Source: JAMZMI01 sp964353015
Lineage (GTDB): Bacteria; Bacteroidota; Bacteroidia; Cytophagales; Cyclobacteriaceae
Direction of reading: 5' to 3'
NCBI GenBank assembly: GCA_964353015.1
Contig: CAYGUA010000020.1
Location: 29,056-93,055, forward strand
DNA: 64,000 nt
The position numbers and the translations under genes are program-made. The stretch's first letter is position 1. Every line of letters begins with the position of its first letter. Below, piece by piece: positions 56,791 through 63,939 of this stretch. Below the pieces are notes generated by a model. It did no database searches, was not told the DNA's origin, and saw only the letters and a list, made by a program, of their open reading frames with translations.

Positions 56791-58236
56791 CTAATACCAA
56801 AAAGGAACATACTTAGCATGTTTTTTTGAACTACTCTCGGGATCATAATCTTTTACCATTCCCGATTTAATTGATTCTGATATTATTCTAGAGGCCATTG
56901 AATAATTTTTTTCTTCAATGCCGAACCGATTTCTTAATGTTTGATTTGTCATATATTCTCCAGAAACGATCTTTAGACAACTATGAAGATAGGTTGCTCT
57001 TATTTTATCTTCCTTATCCATTTGTCTTAAAGTCTTATGAGCATATAAGATTATTCGAGTATAGTTTTCACCTTCAATAAACTTTGGAGCAGGTAATTGG
57101 TACATTTCACATTCAAATAGGACTTTATCAATTCCGCTACCTCGTTCTTCACAGATATTTAACCTTCTCATGAACTGAGCAAGTTTTTCGTTTCTTGATT
57201 GAGGATTATGGTCAACAAATCGTAATGTGCTAATTAGAGGTTTACCGGGGTTGGTTATTTCTATTCTGTCAGAATAAATTTCTATCATAGGTCCTGTACC
57301 TGAAACAGAGAAATCTTGGTGAATTATAGCGTTTGCGACAAGTTCTCTAATTGCCAATTTGGGATACATTTTAACTTCTTTTCTTAAAGTGTCTATGATT
57401 TCATTTGAAGGGAGTTGGTCATCAATGTAGTTTACTAAACCATCAAATCCATTAGCGTAACCCTTTTGTCCTTTCTGTTCCTTTTTTGTTTTTAATTTGT
57501 TTTTCCCTTCATAGATAATTACCCGAATAGCTTTACGATTTAAAGTCGAAAATTGCTCTAAATCTTTTGAAAATAGGATTGCTCCCAAGTTCGTTATGGA
57601 GTATCTCGAGTTATTTATGAGGATTAATTTTTCTTGAGAAAGTTTTTCTATAATTCCATTCTTATTTGAAGGCAAAGGAAGATTCATCATGTCAAAGTAA
57701 GATGGGTAGTCAATTAATTTTAAAACCTCATCACTAGTTAATCCATCAATAGCACTTTCCATTTCAAAGCCAATTGATGGCTCTTTTGTCCAAATTAGAC
57801 GTTCTTTTTCAGGGAAACCCGATAATTTTTTCTTGTAAGAGCCGATTCGGATATATGCAGTATTTAGAAAAGTTACTGGGATATTGGCTGTTGCTCGAAT
57901 TCTAAATATTACCACTTTACCATCTGAATGATCAATTGTGTAGTGTTCGAAATGAATTTTAGGATTCAGAGATCGGGTCAGCCATGGGATTAGGTCTTCA
58001 TTTCCTTTACCTTTTTTCTCAGCGGAGAAGTTTGTTCCAACGATTCGGTGGCTTTTATCATCAATGCCAAAGACAATATAGCCATAAGGTTTATCGTGTA
58101 AACAAGCTGAATTTGACATAGCTGAGATGTATTCACCTAATTCTTCTTCATTGTTTCTTTTAAACTCAATCCATTCAGTTTCATTAGCAAATGAGCGTAG
58201 TTCACTAAGGAGTATATTTAAATCCCGGTTATCCAT
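56791..58236 (-). CDS. AlbA_2/Schlafen-like ATP-binding transcriptional regulator
   Basis: The 481-aa protein has an AlbA_2 domain (about 15-140: WIEFKRNNEEELGEYISA and GYIVFGIDD), an HATPase_c_4 domain (about 300-385: ELVANAIIHQDFS and EITNPGKPL) and a winged-helix tail (about 415-481). This family is often encoded near mobile or defence genes, and its role is poorly known. The gene is closely bracketed by AGTCACATAA repeats: one ends 10 bp after, and another begins 2 bp before, the coding sequence. A perfect 12-bp inverted repeat (GTGTTAGCGATA) frames the whole unit. Confidence 0.82.
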   Translation of the reverse strand: MDNRDLNILLSELRSFANETEWIEFKRNNEEELGEYISAMSNSACLHDKPYGYIVFGIDDKSHRIVGTNFSAEKKGKGNEDLIPWLTRSLNPKIHFEHYTIDHSDGKVVIFRIRATANIPVTFLNTAYIRIGSYKKKLSGFPEKERLIWTKEPSIGFEMESAIDGLTSDEVLKLIDYPSYFDMMNLPLPSNKNGIIEKLSQEKLILINNSRYSITNLGAILFSKDLEQFSTLNRKAIRVIIYEGKNKLKTKKEQKGQKGYANGFDGLVNYIDDQLPSNEIIDTLRKEVKMYPKLAIRELVANAIIHQDFSVSGTGPMIEIYSDRIEITNPGKPLISTLRFVDHNPQSRNEKLAQFMRRLNICEERGSGIDKVLFECEMYQLPAPKFIEGENYTRIILYAHKTLRQMDKEDKIRATYLHSCLKIVSGEYMTNQTLRNRFGIEEKNYSMASRIISESIKSGMVKDYDPESSSKKHAKYVPFWY

Positions 58237-58549
58237 CAGTCACATAATAAATGTTGATTAATGCAAATATACGGAATATTTAAACGCTTAGTCACATAAG
58301 AGTCACATAAAAATTATCGCTAACACCCATGTATGAGGCGTGTGCTCTCACTTAGTGGACAGCACTAAAATAGTGAAGTCTGCCGGTGCTTCCAAAGTTT
58401 GTATAAAGCAGTGCATTCTGAAAGATGAATAAATCCTGCGAGCAGAAGTAAGCAAAAAGCACTTTCCTTTCCCAGCGGCTGATTCACATCCTGCGCAGCT
58501 CAGTTAAATTCGCACTGAAGTTTGTAAAGTGGCAGTTTGCGCATTCTTG
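58237..58549. other. Gap between AlbA unit and lipoprotein gene
   Basis: This 313-bp region holds three AGTCACATAA repeats (58238-58247, 58290-58299, 58301-58310), the right terminal repeat and a GC-richer stretch with GTGCT and AGCAC arms near 58343-58366. No coding frame is credible. Confidence 0.45.
58315..58326 (+). repeat. Right terminal repeat of the AlbA unit
   Basis: TATCGCTAACAC is the exact reverse complement of 56699-56710. Read in the coding direction it is the GTGTTAGCGATA that precedes the AlbA gene. Confidence 0.6.
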
Positions 58550-58564
58550 CTAGGGATTGTTGTG
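58506..58564 (-). repeat. attC-like boundary element, copy A
   Basis: The 40 bp from 58506 to 58545 match 60934-60973 at 36 of 40 positions. In the coding direction it begins CACAACAATCC and passes into AATGCGCAAACTGCC. The two copies sit directly after the stop codons of unrelated genes, as integron attC sites do. Confidence 0.5.
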
Positions 58565-59023
58565 TCCGGTATTATTTGCCATCTTGCAAAAAAAATTCCC
58601 AATGGCCGTTACAGTTCTGGATTTAGTGAAATATGATGTTGTTCGTGAGGAGATATTCAGGTTTCCAGAGATTGCCATGCTGTCTTGTTGGTTTGCTAAT
58701 TTCACAGACATATCATCTGAAAGAAGTTCCGTTTGTAGTTCGAATTCTCCATCAAATTGATAATAATCAGAGTAGTAGATAATAGAGGGTCTGATGCTGG
58801 AATTACGTACAGAAATGTTAACCCCTATACCGCTAAAACTCACTCTCCCAATTGAAATTCCAAGTGAGTCCATAGTTTTCCAGCAATAGCATGAATTCAG
58901 AGTGTCTATCGTTGCTCCATCATTAACAATAACTTCAGCAGTCCCAACATAAAGTTGAGGTTCATCAGTTCTACAGTTTTGAAAAGCCAATGTTAGAAGT
59001 AGTGCCAGAAGATACGTTCTCAT
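58550..59023 (-). CDS. Small secreted lipoprotein, function unknown
   Basis: The 157-aa protein has a signal peptide with a lipobox-like end (LAFQNCRTDE). The mature part is predicted beta-rich. I do not recognise the family. It is one of several small secreted proteins in the cassette-like region, directly followed by attC-like copy A. Confidence 0.6.
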   Translation of the reverse strand: MRTYLLALLLTLAFQNCRTDEPQLYVGTAEVIVNDGATIDTLNSCYCWKTMDSLGISIGRVSFSGIGVNISVRNSSIRPSIIYYSDYYQFDGEFELQTELLSDDMSVKLANQQDSMAISGNLNISSRTTSYFTKSRTVTAIGNFFCKMANNTGHNNP

Positions 59024-59064
59024 TATTTTAGTTTCCTTTATTGTATCTCGCTGTGATTAAACGA

Positions 59065-59102
59065 TGTAAATTATTCAAAAGGGTACTATGATTTAATTTA
59101 CA
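59065..59102 (-). repeat. attC-like hairpin upstream of the lipoprotein gene
   Basis: TGTAAATTA (59065-59073) and TAATTTACA (59094-59102) form a perfect 9-bp stem with a 20-nt loop. In the coding direction it follows GGTAACAC after the VOC gene stop. The shape fits a short folded attC. Confidence 0.45.
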
Positions 59103-59117
59103 GTGTTACCTGCTTTT

Positions 59118-59537
59118 TTATGTTTTTTTTATCAATCCCTTATTGTTTTCATTTGGTTCAATCAAGTCCCACATATTTCCATACAAGTCCTTAAAGACAT
59201 CAACAGTACCATATTCAAATTCAGCAGGAGGTCTTATAAAGTCTATTTTTCTATCTGTCATTTTATTATAATATCTCCAAAAATCATCTGTGAAGAGAAA
59301 AAATCCAACACGTCCTCCTGTTTGATTCCCTATACTTTCTTTTTGTCTTTCATTAGCACCTTTAGCAAGTAGTAAACTGCATTCTTTTGCTCCCGGCGGA
59401 GCGACCATCACCCATCTTTTATTTTCATCAATTCTTCTGTCTTCCAGAAGTGTGAAATCTAATTTTTGAGTATAGAATTCAATAGCGTCATCATAATCCT
59501 CTACTACTAAAGCAATATATGCTATTCTTTGGTGCAT
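59118..59537 (-). CDS. VOC-family (glyoxalase/bleomycin-resistance-like) protein
   Basis: The 139-aa protein has the paired beta-alpha-beta-beta-beta modules of the vicinal oxygen chelate superfamily. The first is RIAYIALVVEDYDDAIEFY; the metal-site positions are His/Glu-like in the second half (TVDVFKDLYGNMWDLIEP). Proteins of this size are often cassette-borne resistance or detoxification enzymes. The substrate is unknown. Confidence 0.8.
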   Translation of the reverse strand: MHQRIAYIALVVEDYDDAIEFYTQKLDFTLLEDRRIDENKRWVMVAPPGAKECSLLLAKGANERQKESIGNQTGGRVGFFLFTDDFWRYYNKMTDRKIDFIRPPAEFEYGTVDVFKDLYGNMWDLIEPNENNKGLIKKT

Positions 59538-59565
59538 TGTCTATTTTTATTGACGAATAACGATT

Positions 59566-59624
59566 ATGTAAAGATCATAGTTTTGGTTTGTGCGGTGGGC
59601 TTGAGCGGATATGATTTCTTACAT
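59566..59624 (-). repeat. attC-like hairpin between VOC and HigA genes
   Basis: ATGTAAAGATCATA (59566-59579) pairs with TATGATTTCTTACAT (59610-59624), imperfectly and with a 30-nt central part. In the coding direction it ends in ATCGTTATTCG just before the VOC gene. Long imperfect arms with unpaired bases are typical of attC sites. Confidence 0.45.
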
Positions 59625-59639
59625 TTTTTTACCCATATT

Positions 59640-59951
59640 TTATGCGATATTTAGCTCGTTGTTCAGTAGTTCAACTTTAAAATTCACCTTTGCCTTCAAT
59701 GCTTCAAATACTTTTAATATTGTTTCAATAGTCACGTTTTTAGCATTGTTTTCAAGTTTGGAAATTTGAGATTTCCTTACACCTATGAGTTCACCAAGTT
59801 GTTCTTGGGTTAGGTTACGCTCCTTGCGAGCAGTCTTGATCATATCACCAATGAGTTCGAGTTTAAGCTCAAATTCAAATTGGTCTCTGCGAGGTGTCCC
59901 AACCTTGCCGATTAGTAAATCCTGTGCTTCGTCTAAACTATATGTTTTCAT
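59640..59951 (-). CDS. higA: HigA-type antitoxin (HTH_XRE)
   Basis: The 103-aa protein has a helix-turn-helix of the XRE/Cro type: NLTQEQLGELIGVRKSQISKLEN (about 46-68). It overlaps the toxin gene stop by 4 bp (ATGA), in the toxin-first order of HigBA systems. It would bind the toxin and repress the operon. Since its toxin frame is broken, the pair may now act only as a regulator. Confidence 0.85.
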   Translation of the reverse strand: MKTYSLDEAQDLLIGKVGTPRRDQFEFELKLELIGDMIKTARKERNLTQEQLGELIGVRKSQISKLENNAKNVTIETILKVFEALKAKVNFKVELLNNELNIA

Positions 59952-60296
59952 CTCCCTTTATTTTTCCGTTTAAAGTATTCAAACCTGATCTGTTCAGCTT
60001 TTTCAATTTCTTGAGGGCTTACCTTGTCTGTTTTCTTGACAAATCCATGTGTGCCACAAACCAGAGTCATTTCATTATTTTCCTTATCCCAAAAGGCAAG
60101 AATTCGATATTGAAGTCCCGCATATTTGGTTCGGAATTCCCAAATGTTGTCGTTTAGCCTTTTTGAAAAGTTTGGGATCATTTAAAATCTGGGCCTTTCG
60201 GATATTATAAAATATCTTGTCTTGAACTTTATCATTTTGATTTTTTATAAACCCGAAAGCTTCTTCTAACAACTTAATCTCAAACTTTTTCTCCAC
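59948..60296 (-). pseudogene. higB: HigB/Gp49-type toxin, frameshifted
   Basis: The N-terminal part reads from the ATG at 60296 (MEKKFEIKLLEEAFGF) and the C-terminal part continues in another frame to 59948 (NDNIWEFRTKYAGLQYRILA and THGFVKKT). Deleting one G from AAAAAGG (minus strand, 60158-60164) restores LFKKLNDNIWEFR, which is the normal HigB/DUF891 sequence. The toxin is therefore a one-base frameshift away from intact. It may be inactive, a sequencing error or subject to +1 slippage. Confidence 0.8.
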
Positions 60297-60387
60297 TCAA
60301 TCTAACTCAGTTTAATGCATAACAAAGATAAAAAATGTTTCAATAAAGGGAAACTTTAGTCCATGAAAGATTTGAAGTAATGAAGGT

Positions 60388-60778
60388 TCACTTCATAAAT
60401 AGTTCGTGGCGATACTCCAAGTTCAACTTTTTCAAACATCTTACAAGTTTCTGACCATCTACAAGTTCAATTTGTGGAGCTCCATCTCGATAGACTTCTT
60501 TGATTGAGTCATTTGAAAATCTTCCAGTAGTAAAGATGATACCCTTTTTCGGCTCTTCCGATCAATGCTTTGCTGAAATCACCCACTTGCACTCTTGATA
60601 CAGTTCCTTTGTATCTCTTACATTGAATAAGGACTTTGAAACTGACGAAGGGGTTAATTTCAAGTGTTCCATAACCATCAATACCTCCATCATGTGATGT
60701 CCATGTAACCACTATGTTCTCATCTCCATGTTCTCTTAGCTGTTCACGACAAACCTTTTCGAAACCAGATGGACTCAG
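60388..60778 (-). pseudogene. Mrr-type restriction endonuclease remnant
   Basis: The reading frame from 60778 down gives SPSGFEKVCREQLREHGDEN, then DGGIDGYG and QCKRYKGT, the catalytic core of Mrr/PD-(D/E)xK nucleases. After GRAEKG the frame breaks. Removing one G from AAAAAGGG (minus strand, 60542-60549) restores IIFTTGRFSNDSIKEVYRDG and a C-terminus to 60388. The N-terminal DNA-binding region is absent: a stop lies just before the Ser-Pro-Ser-Gly start. It is a truncated and frameshifted remnant. Confidence 0.8.
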
Positions 60779-60933
60779 CTATTGTAATACTTCAAGAAAC
60801 ACAGGTAGAAGGCATTCCTGCCGCAATTGGATCATCTAATGATGTCCTTAGATTCACGTAATCTATTCTACCTGAGTAGGCAATACAAAGTTGTACTTTA
60901 TTATTACAATGTAATTATATGAGATTCATGGGG
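60779..60933 (-). pseudogene. Coding remnant upstream of the Mrr fragment
   Basis: Reading the minus strand gives IAYSGRIDYVNLRTSLDDP followed by IAAGMPSTCVS and a stop. It looks like the 3' end of another gene, cut before its start. I do not recognise the family, and a chance frame is possible. Confidence 0.3.
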
Positions 60934-60993
60934 AAATTCGCACTTAAGTCTGAAAAGTGGCAGTTGGCGCATTTGATCTAGTGCTTGTTGCGC
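60934..60993 (-). repeat. attC-like boundary element, copy B
   Basis: It matches copy A at 36 of 40 positions. In the coding direction it starts GCGCAACAAGCACTAGATC, directly after the DUF1871-like gene stop. The inverse core RYYYAAC is approximated by GCGCAAC. Confidence 0.5.
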
Positions 60994-61003
60994 TTTCCTC
61001 ACA

Positions 61004-61261
61004 TTATTTTATTACTTCAAGTATTTTATTTGCTGCGGTTCGGCTATCAGATTCGTTAGTTTCTAGTTCAAATGCTTGAAACAAAATAGTTTGAATCATG
61101 GAGGTTAATTCTTCCAGAGTTCGTCGGTTACGAGCATGGAATATTATATCTACTGCTTCAGTTCGATAGTTATCTAAATCATGGATTTGTGTTGATCGTT
61201 CTCCGAGTGGATTCCAATCTGTAAGGATTTTTTGGACTTCAGTAATGTGATGTTGGCTCAT
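61004..61261 (-). CDS. DUF1871-like small protein
   Basis: The 85-aa helical protein contains VQKILTDWNPLG near the start and a C-terminal AANKILEVI, the pattern of DUF1871-type proteins. The function of that family is unknown. It starts 3 bp after the upstream gene's stop, so the two form one small operon inside one cassette-like unit. Confidence 0.5.
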   Translation of the reverse strand: MSQHHITEVQKILTDWNPLGERSTQIHDLDNYRTEAVDIIFHARNRRTLEELTSMIQTILFQAFELETNESDSRTAANKILEVIK

Positions 61262-61264
61262 TTA

Positions 61265-61525
61265 TTATCGGTTAGCAACGAATTGTGAACGGGCCTTACC
61301 GTCTATCAACATTCCATTTTGAAAGCAAAATTTAATCAGTTCATCTAAATCGACCTCAAATTCTTGGACAATTAGCCCATTTTTTGAAAGTTGCTTTTTA
61401 GTCCGTTTAAATGATTCATACCATTCTTGCCATGTATCATACATGTCCTCCCTGTCGCTAATAATGGCTAATAATCGATTCCAATCTTGCTGTCGATAAT
61501 AGGCTATTTTGACATGTTTATTCAT
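61265..61525 (-). CDS. Small hypothetical protein
   Basis: The 86-aa protein is mostly helical and charged, with several Trp and Tyr residues (WQEWYESFKRTKKQL). I do not recognise it. It is the first gene of the two-gene unit with the DUF1871-like gene. Confidence 0.5.
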   Translation of the reverse strand: MNKHVKIAYYRQQDWNRLLAIISDREDMYDTWQEWYESFKRTKKQLSKNGLIVQEFEVDLDELIKFCFQNGMLIDGKARSQFVANR

Positions 61526-61540
61526 AAAATATGAGATTCA

Positions 61541-61606
61541 CGGGCAAGTTGCAGAAAAGTATCAGATAAGCAGTTTGGCCATTCGCTATATCGCTTGTTA
61601 CCTCGC
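61541..61606 (-). repeat. attC-like boundary element with core GTTACCTCGC
   Basis: In the coding direction it reads GCGAGGTAACAAGCGATATAG; the stop codon of the preceding gene lies within GAGGTAAC. The core is the exact complement of the sequence at 62601-62610. The second half is partly similar to copies A and B (GCAGTTTGGCCAT). The distal core that should pair with the next unit is not visible, so the element may be truncated. Confidence 0.5.
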
Positions 61607-62122
61607 GTTCTTCTTTTTGTTCAGCAATTTTACATATTCCATAGTTTCTTCCCTTAGCACTTTTTCTGGATCAAGTTCATCGTTTTCGAAGCGGTTATGA
61701 CCCAAAGTTTCATAGTCAAAAGTTGGTTGGAAAAGATAGTCGCCACGAAAAGTTTGTTCCAGCTTAGAGTAGTTCCAAGTGTCCGTTTCCACATCATATG
61801 AATATTGTTGGAATGTCTCAACTATGTAGTGCAATTCAGAATCCTGAAAGTAGTAATCGAATTTAAAATTGCCGTACGATATGCCAACCCAAAGTTCAAT
61901 TTTTATGAGATGATTGTTTGTGAAAAAGCCAGTAAGTTCCCCGCCTCCATCCGTCATGTTTTCCAAAAATTCGTCGTTCTCAAGTGTTACTGTTGTGCAG
62001 GTTGATAATTGACTGTTAGTTATTTCAACAAAGTCTGAAAGTTCAGAATGATGTTCATGAAAACCTTGTCCAAAGGTTGAAAGGGTGATGAAGAGAAAGA
62101 GGTTGGGGAAATAAAGTTTCAT
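61598..62122 (-). CDS. Small secreted protein, function unknown
   Basis: The 174-aa protein has a signal peptide ending at LSTFGQG and a mature beta-rich domain. It is read with the following small secreted gene in the same unit (14 bp gap). I do not recognise a family. The C-terminus carries charged Lys/Asn residues. Confidence 0.55.
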   Translation of the reverse strand: MKLYFPNLFLFITLSTFGQGFHEHHSELSDFVEITNSQLSTCTTVTLENDEFLENMTDGGGELTGFFTNNHLIKIELWVGISYGNFKFDYYFQDSELHYIVETFQQYSYDVETDTWNYSKLEQTFRGDYLFQPTFDYETLGHNRFENDELDPEKVLREETMEYVKLLNKKKNAR

Positions 62123-62136
62123 ATTGTTCTCTTCAG

Positions 62137-62598
62137 TTAGTTGAGCTTAAAAGTTTGTTCGTGAAAAGTTAGAAAGTTAAGGTTCGGCAATGGACTTGAA
62201 AATTGGTAGTAAAAGTTTACCAAGCAATCACAGAACGCAACTTCCGCAAGATGAGTTTCTTCAGTGATTTCAAGGATATATCCTGCGGAATCGACTTTTT
62301 CATACTTGGTTTGATTGATTGTTACGTCAGTTTCTAATATTGTTAAGGTGTCCCCAGTAATAGATAAAACTCCCTCCATTTCTTGTGCGCAATTGGCTAC
62401 TATTTCAAAATTCAGAGTAGTTACGCCGTTCTTAGTAGTTAGTTCTAAAAGTGTAAATTCTGCGACAGTATCTTCTGGAATTATTGGCTCGGAGCAGTTC
62501 GAACGAAAATCAGCTATTGATTTGTTCAGGTTCGCCTGTCCGTAAAGGTTGTTCACCACTAAAGCCAGAGATGATATGATGATTATGCAGGTTCTCAT
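62137..62598 (-). CDS. Small secreted protein, function unknown
   Basis: The 153-aa protein has a signal peptide (about 1-20) and a mature region of predicted beta strands with few Cys residues. It is the first of two genes in the unit framed by GTTACCTCGC and its complement. No family is recognised. Confidence 0.55.
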   Translation of the reverse strand: MRTCIIIISSLALVVNNLYGQANLNKSIADFRSNCSEPIIPEDTVAEFTLLELTTKNGVTTLNFEIVANCAQEMEGVLSITGDTLTILETDVTINQTKYEKVDSAGYILEITEETHLAEVAFCDCLVNFYYQFSSPLPNLNFLTFHEQTFKLN

Positions 62599-62603
62599 AT
62601 GCG

Positions 62604-62720
62604 AGGTAACGATCAGATATGGCGAGTGCCTCTGAACTATTTTAATAACTACAATCTAGCAGTTTTGCAGATCAGTTTCAAGTAACAACTTAGAGGCATA
62701 TGCTATATCGTTTGTTGGGC
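62604..62720 (-). repeat. Best attC-like site of the region
   Basis: In the coding direction the inverse core GCCCAAC is followed by AAACGATATAGCATATGCCTC, a 50-nt centre and GAGGCACTCGCCATATCTGA, then CGTTACCT. The outer part AACGAT and the inner part GCCTCT pair with their complements, giving two interrupted stems. This matches the R''-L''-L'-R' layout of attC sites, about 117 bp long. Confidence 0.55.
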
Positions 62721-62730
62721 ATTCGTTATT

Positions 62731-63906
62731 TTATTGTTCCGTGATAGTAAACCATGGAATATTCATTTTTCCGTTCATCAAGTAGATGTTAACCGACTCA
62801 CCAAGTTCTAGTTGTTCGTAAAGTCCCTTCGTAATGCTAACATCTTCAGATTCAGTGACAGGTCCCCAAGGCGTCAGTTCAACGTAATAGGATGTCGATT
62901 TACCGGTGCTTATTCTCATGTCCAAAACTTCGCTAGAATAAACCTCTGGTTCTGAGTCATCATAAATGCAATTGTAGTTGATTATTCCGCCATATGAATA
63001 AACGAATACAAAACCAACTAAAGAGACTACTGTAATGTAATCAGATGCTTTTTTGAATTTGAGCTCGGATGTAGTTGAAAACATAATTAAGCTTGTCACG
63101 ATTGTAACTGCAAATGTTGGTAACCAAAAGTTCGAGTATTCTAATATATCGAAATCCATGAAACTCCGTAAGGCAAGCGCCATTCCAGGGAAAATGAGTC
63201 CATATATTGTTGATGGATATCCGCTATTATTCTTTTGATCGATGCGAATGAGACCTCTGAAAAAATGGAGACTTGCTAGAATAAAAAAAGGAAAAATCAA
63301 CGCAATTAAAGTAATCAGATCATATGGTCTTGGATAGAAAAATAGTAGAGCAGCCAAAAGACTTCCAACTACATTCAGAGTTCGTGCGACAAACCTTGCC
63401 CGTTTAAATTTATCTTCTCGTTCCTCTACCGTTCTCCCAAATTCTTCGTTCGCTAAAATCTCTTCAACCTCCCGAGTACTCTCAATCACATCTACATCTT
63501 GGAAATTCGTGAATAGCCATTGGTTAAATGCATTTTTGTTACCAATATATTGACTGACTTTAATGAGTTTCGAGTCAGCATTTTTCGGTATCAAGTATGT
63601 GTAATATTGATCTACTCTGTAGCCTTTAATATTGGTTAATTCAAGCTCTTTATCTTTGAAAACGCCAATTTCAACAACTTTATCGGAATTGATTATTAGC
63701 CTTCCTTTGTAAGTACTTAATAATCCATAAATCATAAAGACAGTCATTCCAATGGATACAGGAACTAATAGAAATACTAACCACCAGACAAGTTCATCAG
63801 CCATAAATGGCATAATTCCAAGAAATACAAAAAGTGCTATTAGCAGGGGTGTGAAAAGGTAAGTGAAAATTGACCATCCTTTGGCCGTTCTAAATTCTTG
63901 GTTCAT
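62731..63906 (-). CDS. Multi-pass membrane protein, function unknown
   Basis: The 391-aa protein has about eight hydrophobic segments in pairs (around 15-65, 175-215, 230-275 and 285-310) and soluble parts at about 65-170 and the C-terminus. The protein is not recognised. It is the only gene of its unit, which starts with GTTGGGCAT and ends with its complement ATGCCCAAC beyond the stop. Confidence 0.6.
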   Translation of the reverse strand: MNQEFRTAKGWSIFTYLFTPLLIALFVFLGIMPFMADELVWWLVFLLVPVSIGMTVFMIYGLLSTYKGRLIINSDKVVEIGVFKDKELELTNIKGYRVDQYYTYLIPKNADSKLIKVSQYIGNKNAFNQWLFTNFQDVDVIESTREVEEILANEEFGRTVEEREDKFKRARFVARTLNVVGSLLAALLFFYPRPYDLITLIALIFPFFILASLHFFRGLIRIDQKNNSGYPSTIYGLIFPGMALALRSFMDFDILEYSNFWLPTFAVTIVTSLIMFSTTSELKFKKASDYITVVSLVGFVFVYSYGGIINYNCIYDDSEPEVYSSEVLDMRISTGKSTSYYVELTPWGPVTESEDVSITKGLYEQLELGESVNIYLMNGKMNIPWFTITEQ

Positions 63907-63930
63907 GCGCTAATTATACGGTACTGAATG

Positions 63931-63939
63931 ATGCCCAAC
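63931..63939 (-). repeat. Cassette core GTTGGGC at the start of the membrane-protein unit
   Basis: GTTGGGC fits the integron consensus GTTRRRY exactly. Its complement GCCCAAC lies at 62714-62720 after the same gene. A small AACGC / GCGTT dyad lies just upstream (63937-63966 region), perhaps the rest of a shortened attC site. Confidence 0.55.

Noticed and set aside
56717..58310. CRISPR array formed by the AGTCACATAA repeats
   Set aside because: The repeats are only 10 bp, irregularly spaced, and they flank a gene without spacers between them.
60158..60549. Programmed -1 frameshifting at A-AAA-AAG-like sites in higB and mrr
   Set aside because: In higB a -1 shift reaches a stop at once, and in mrr it gives a non-family sequence. 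Restoring both frames needs loss of one base (+1).
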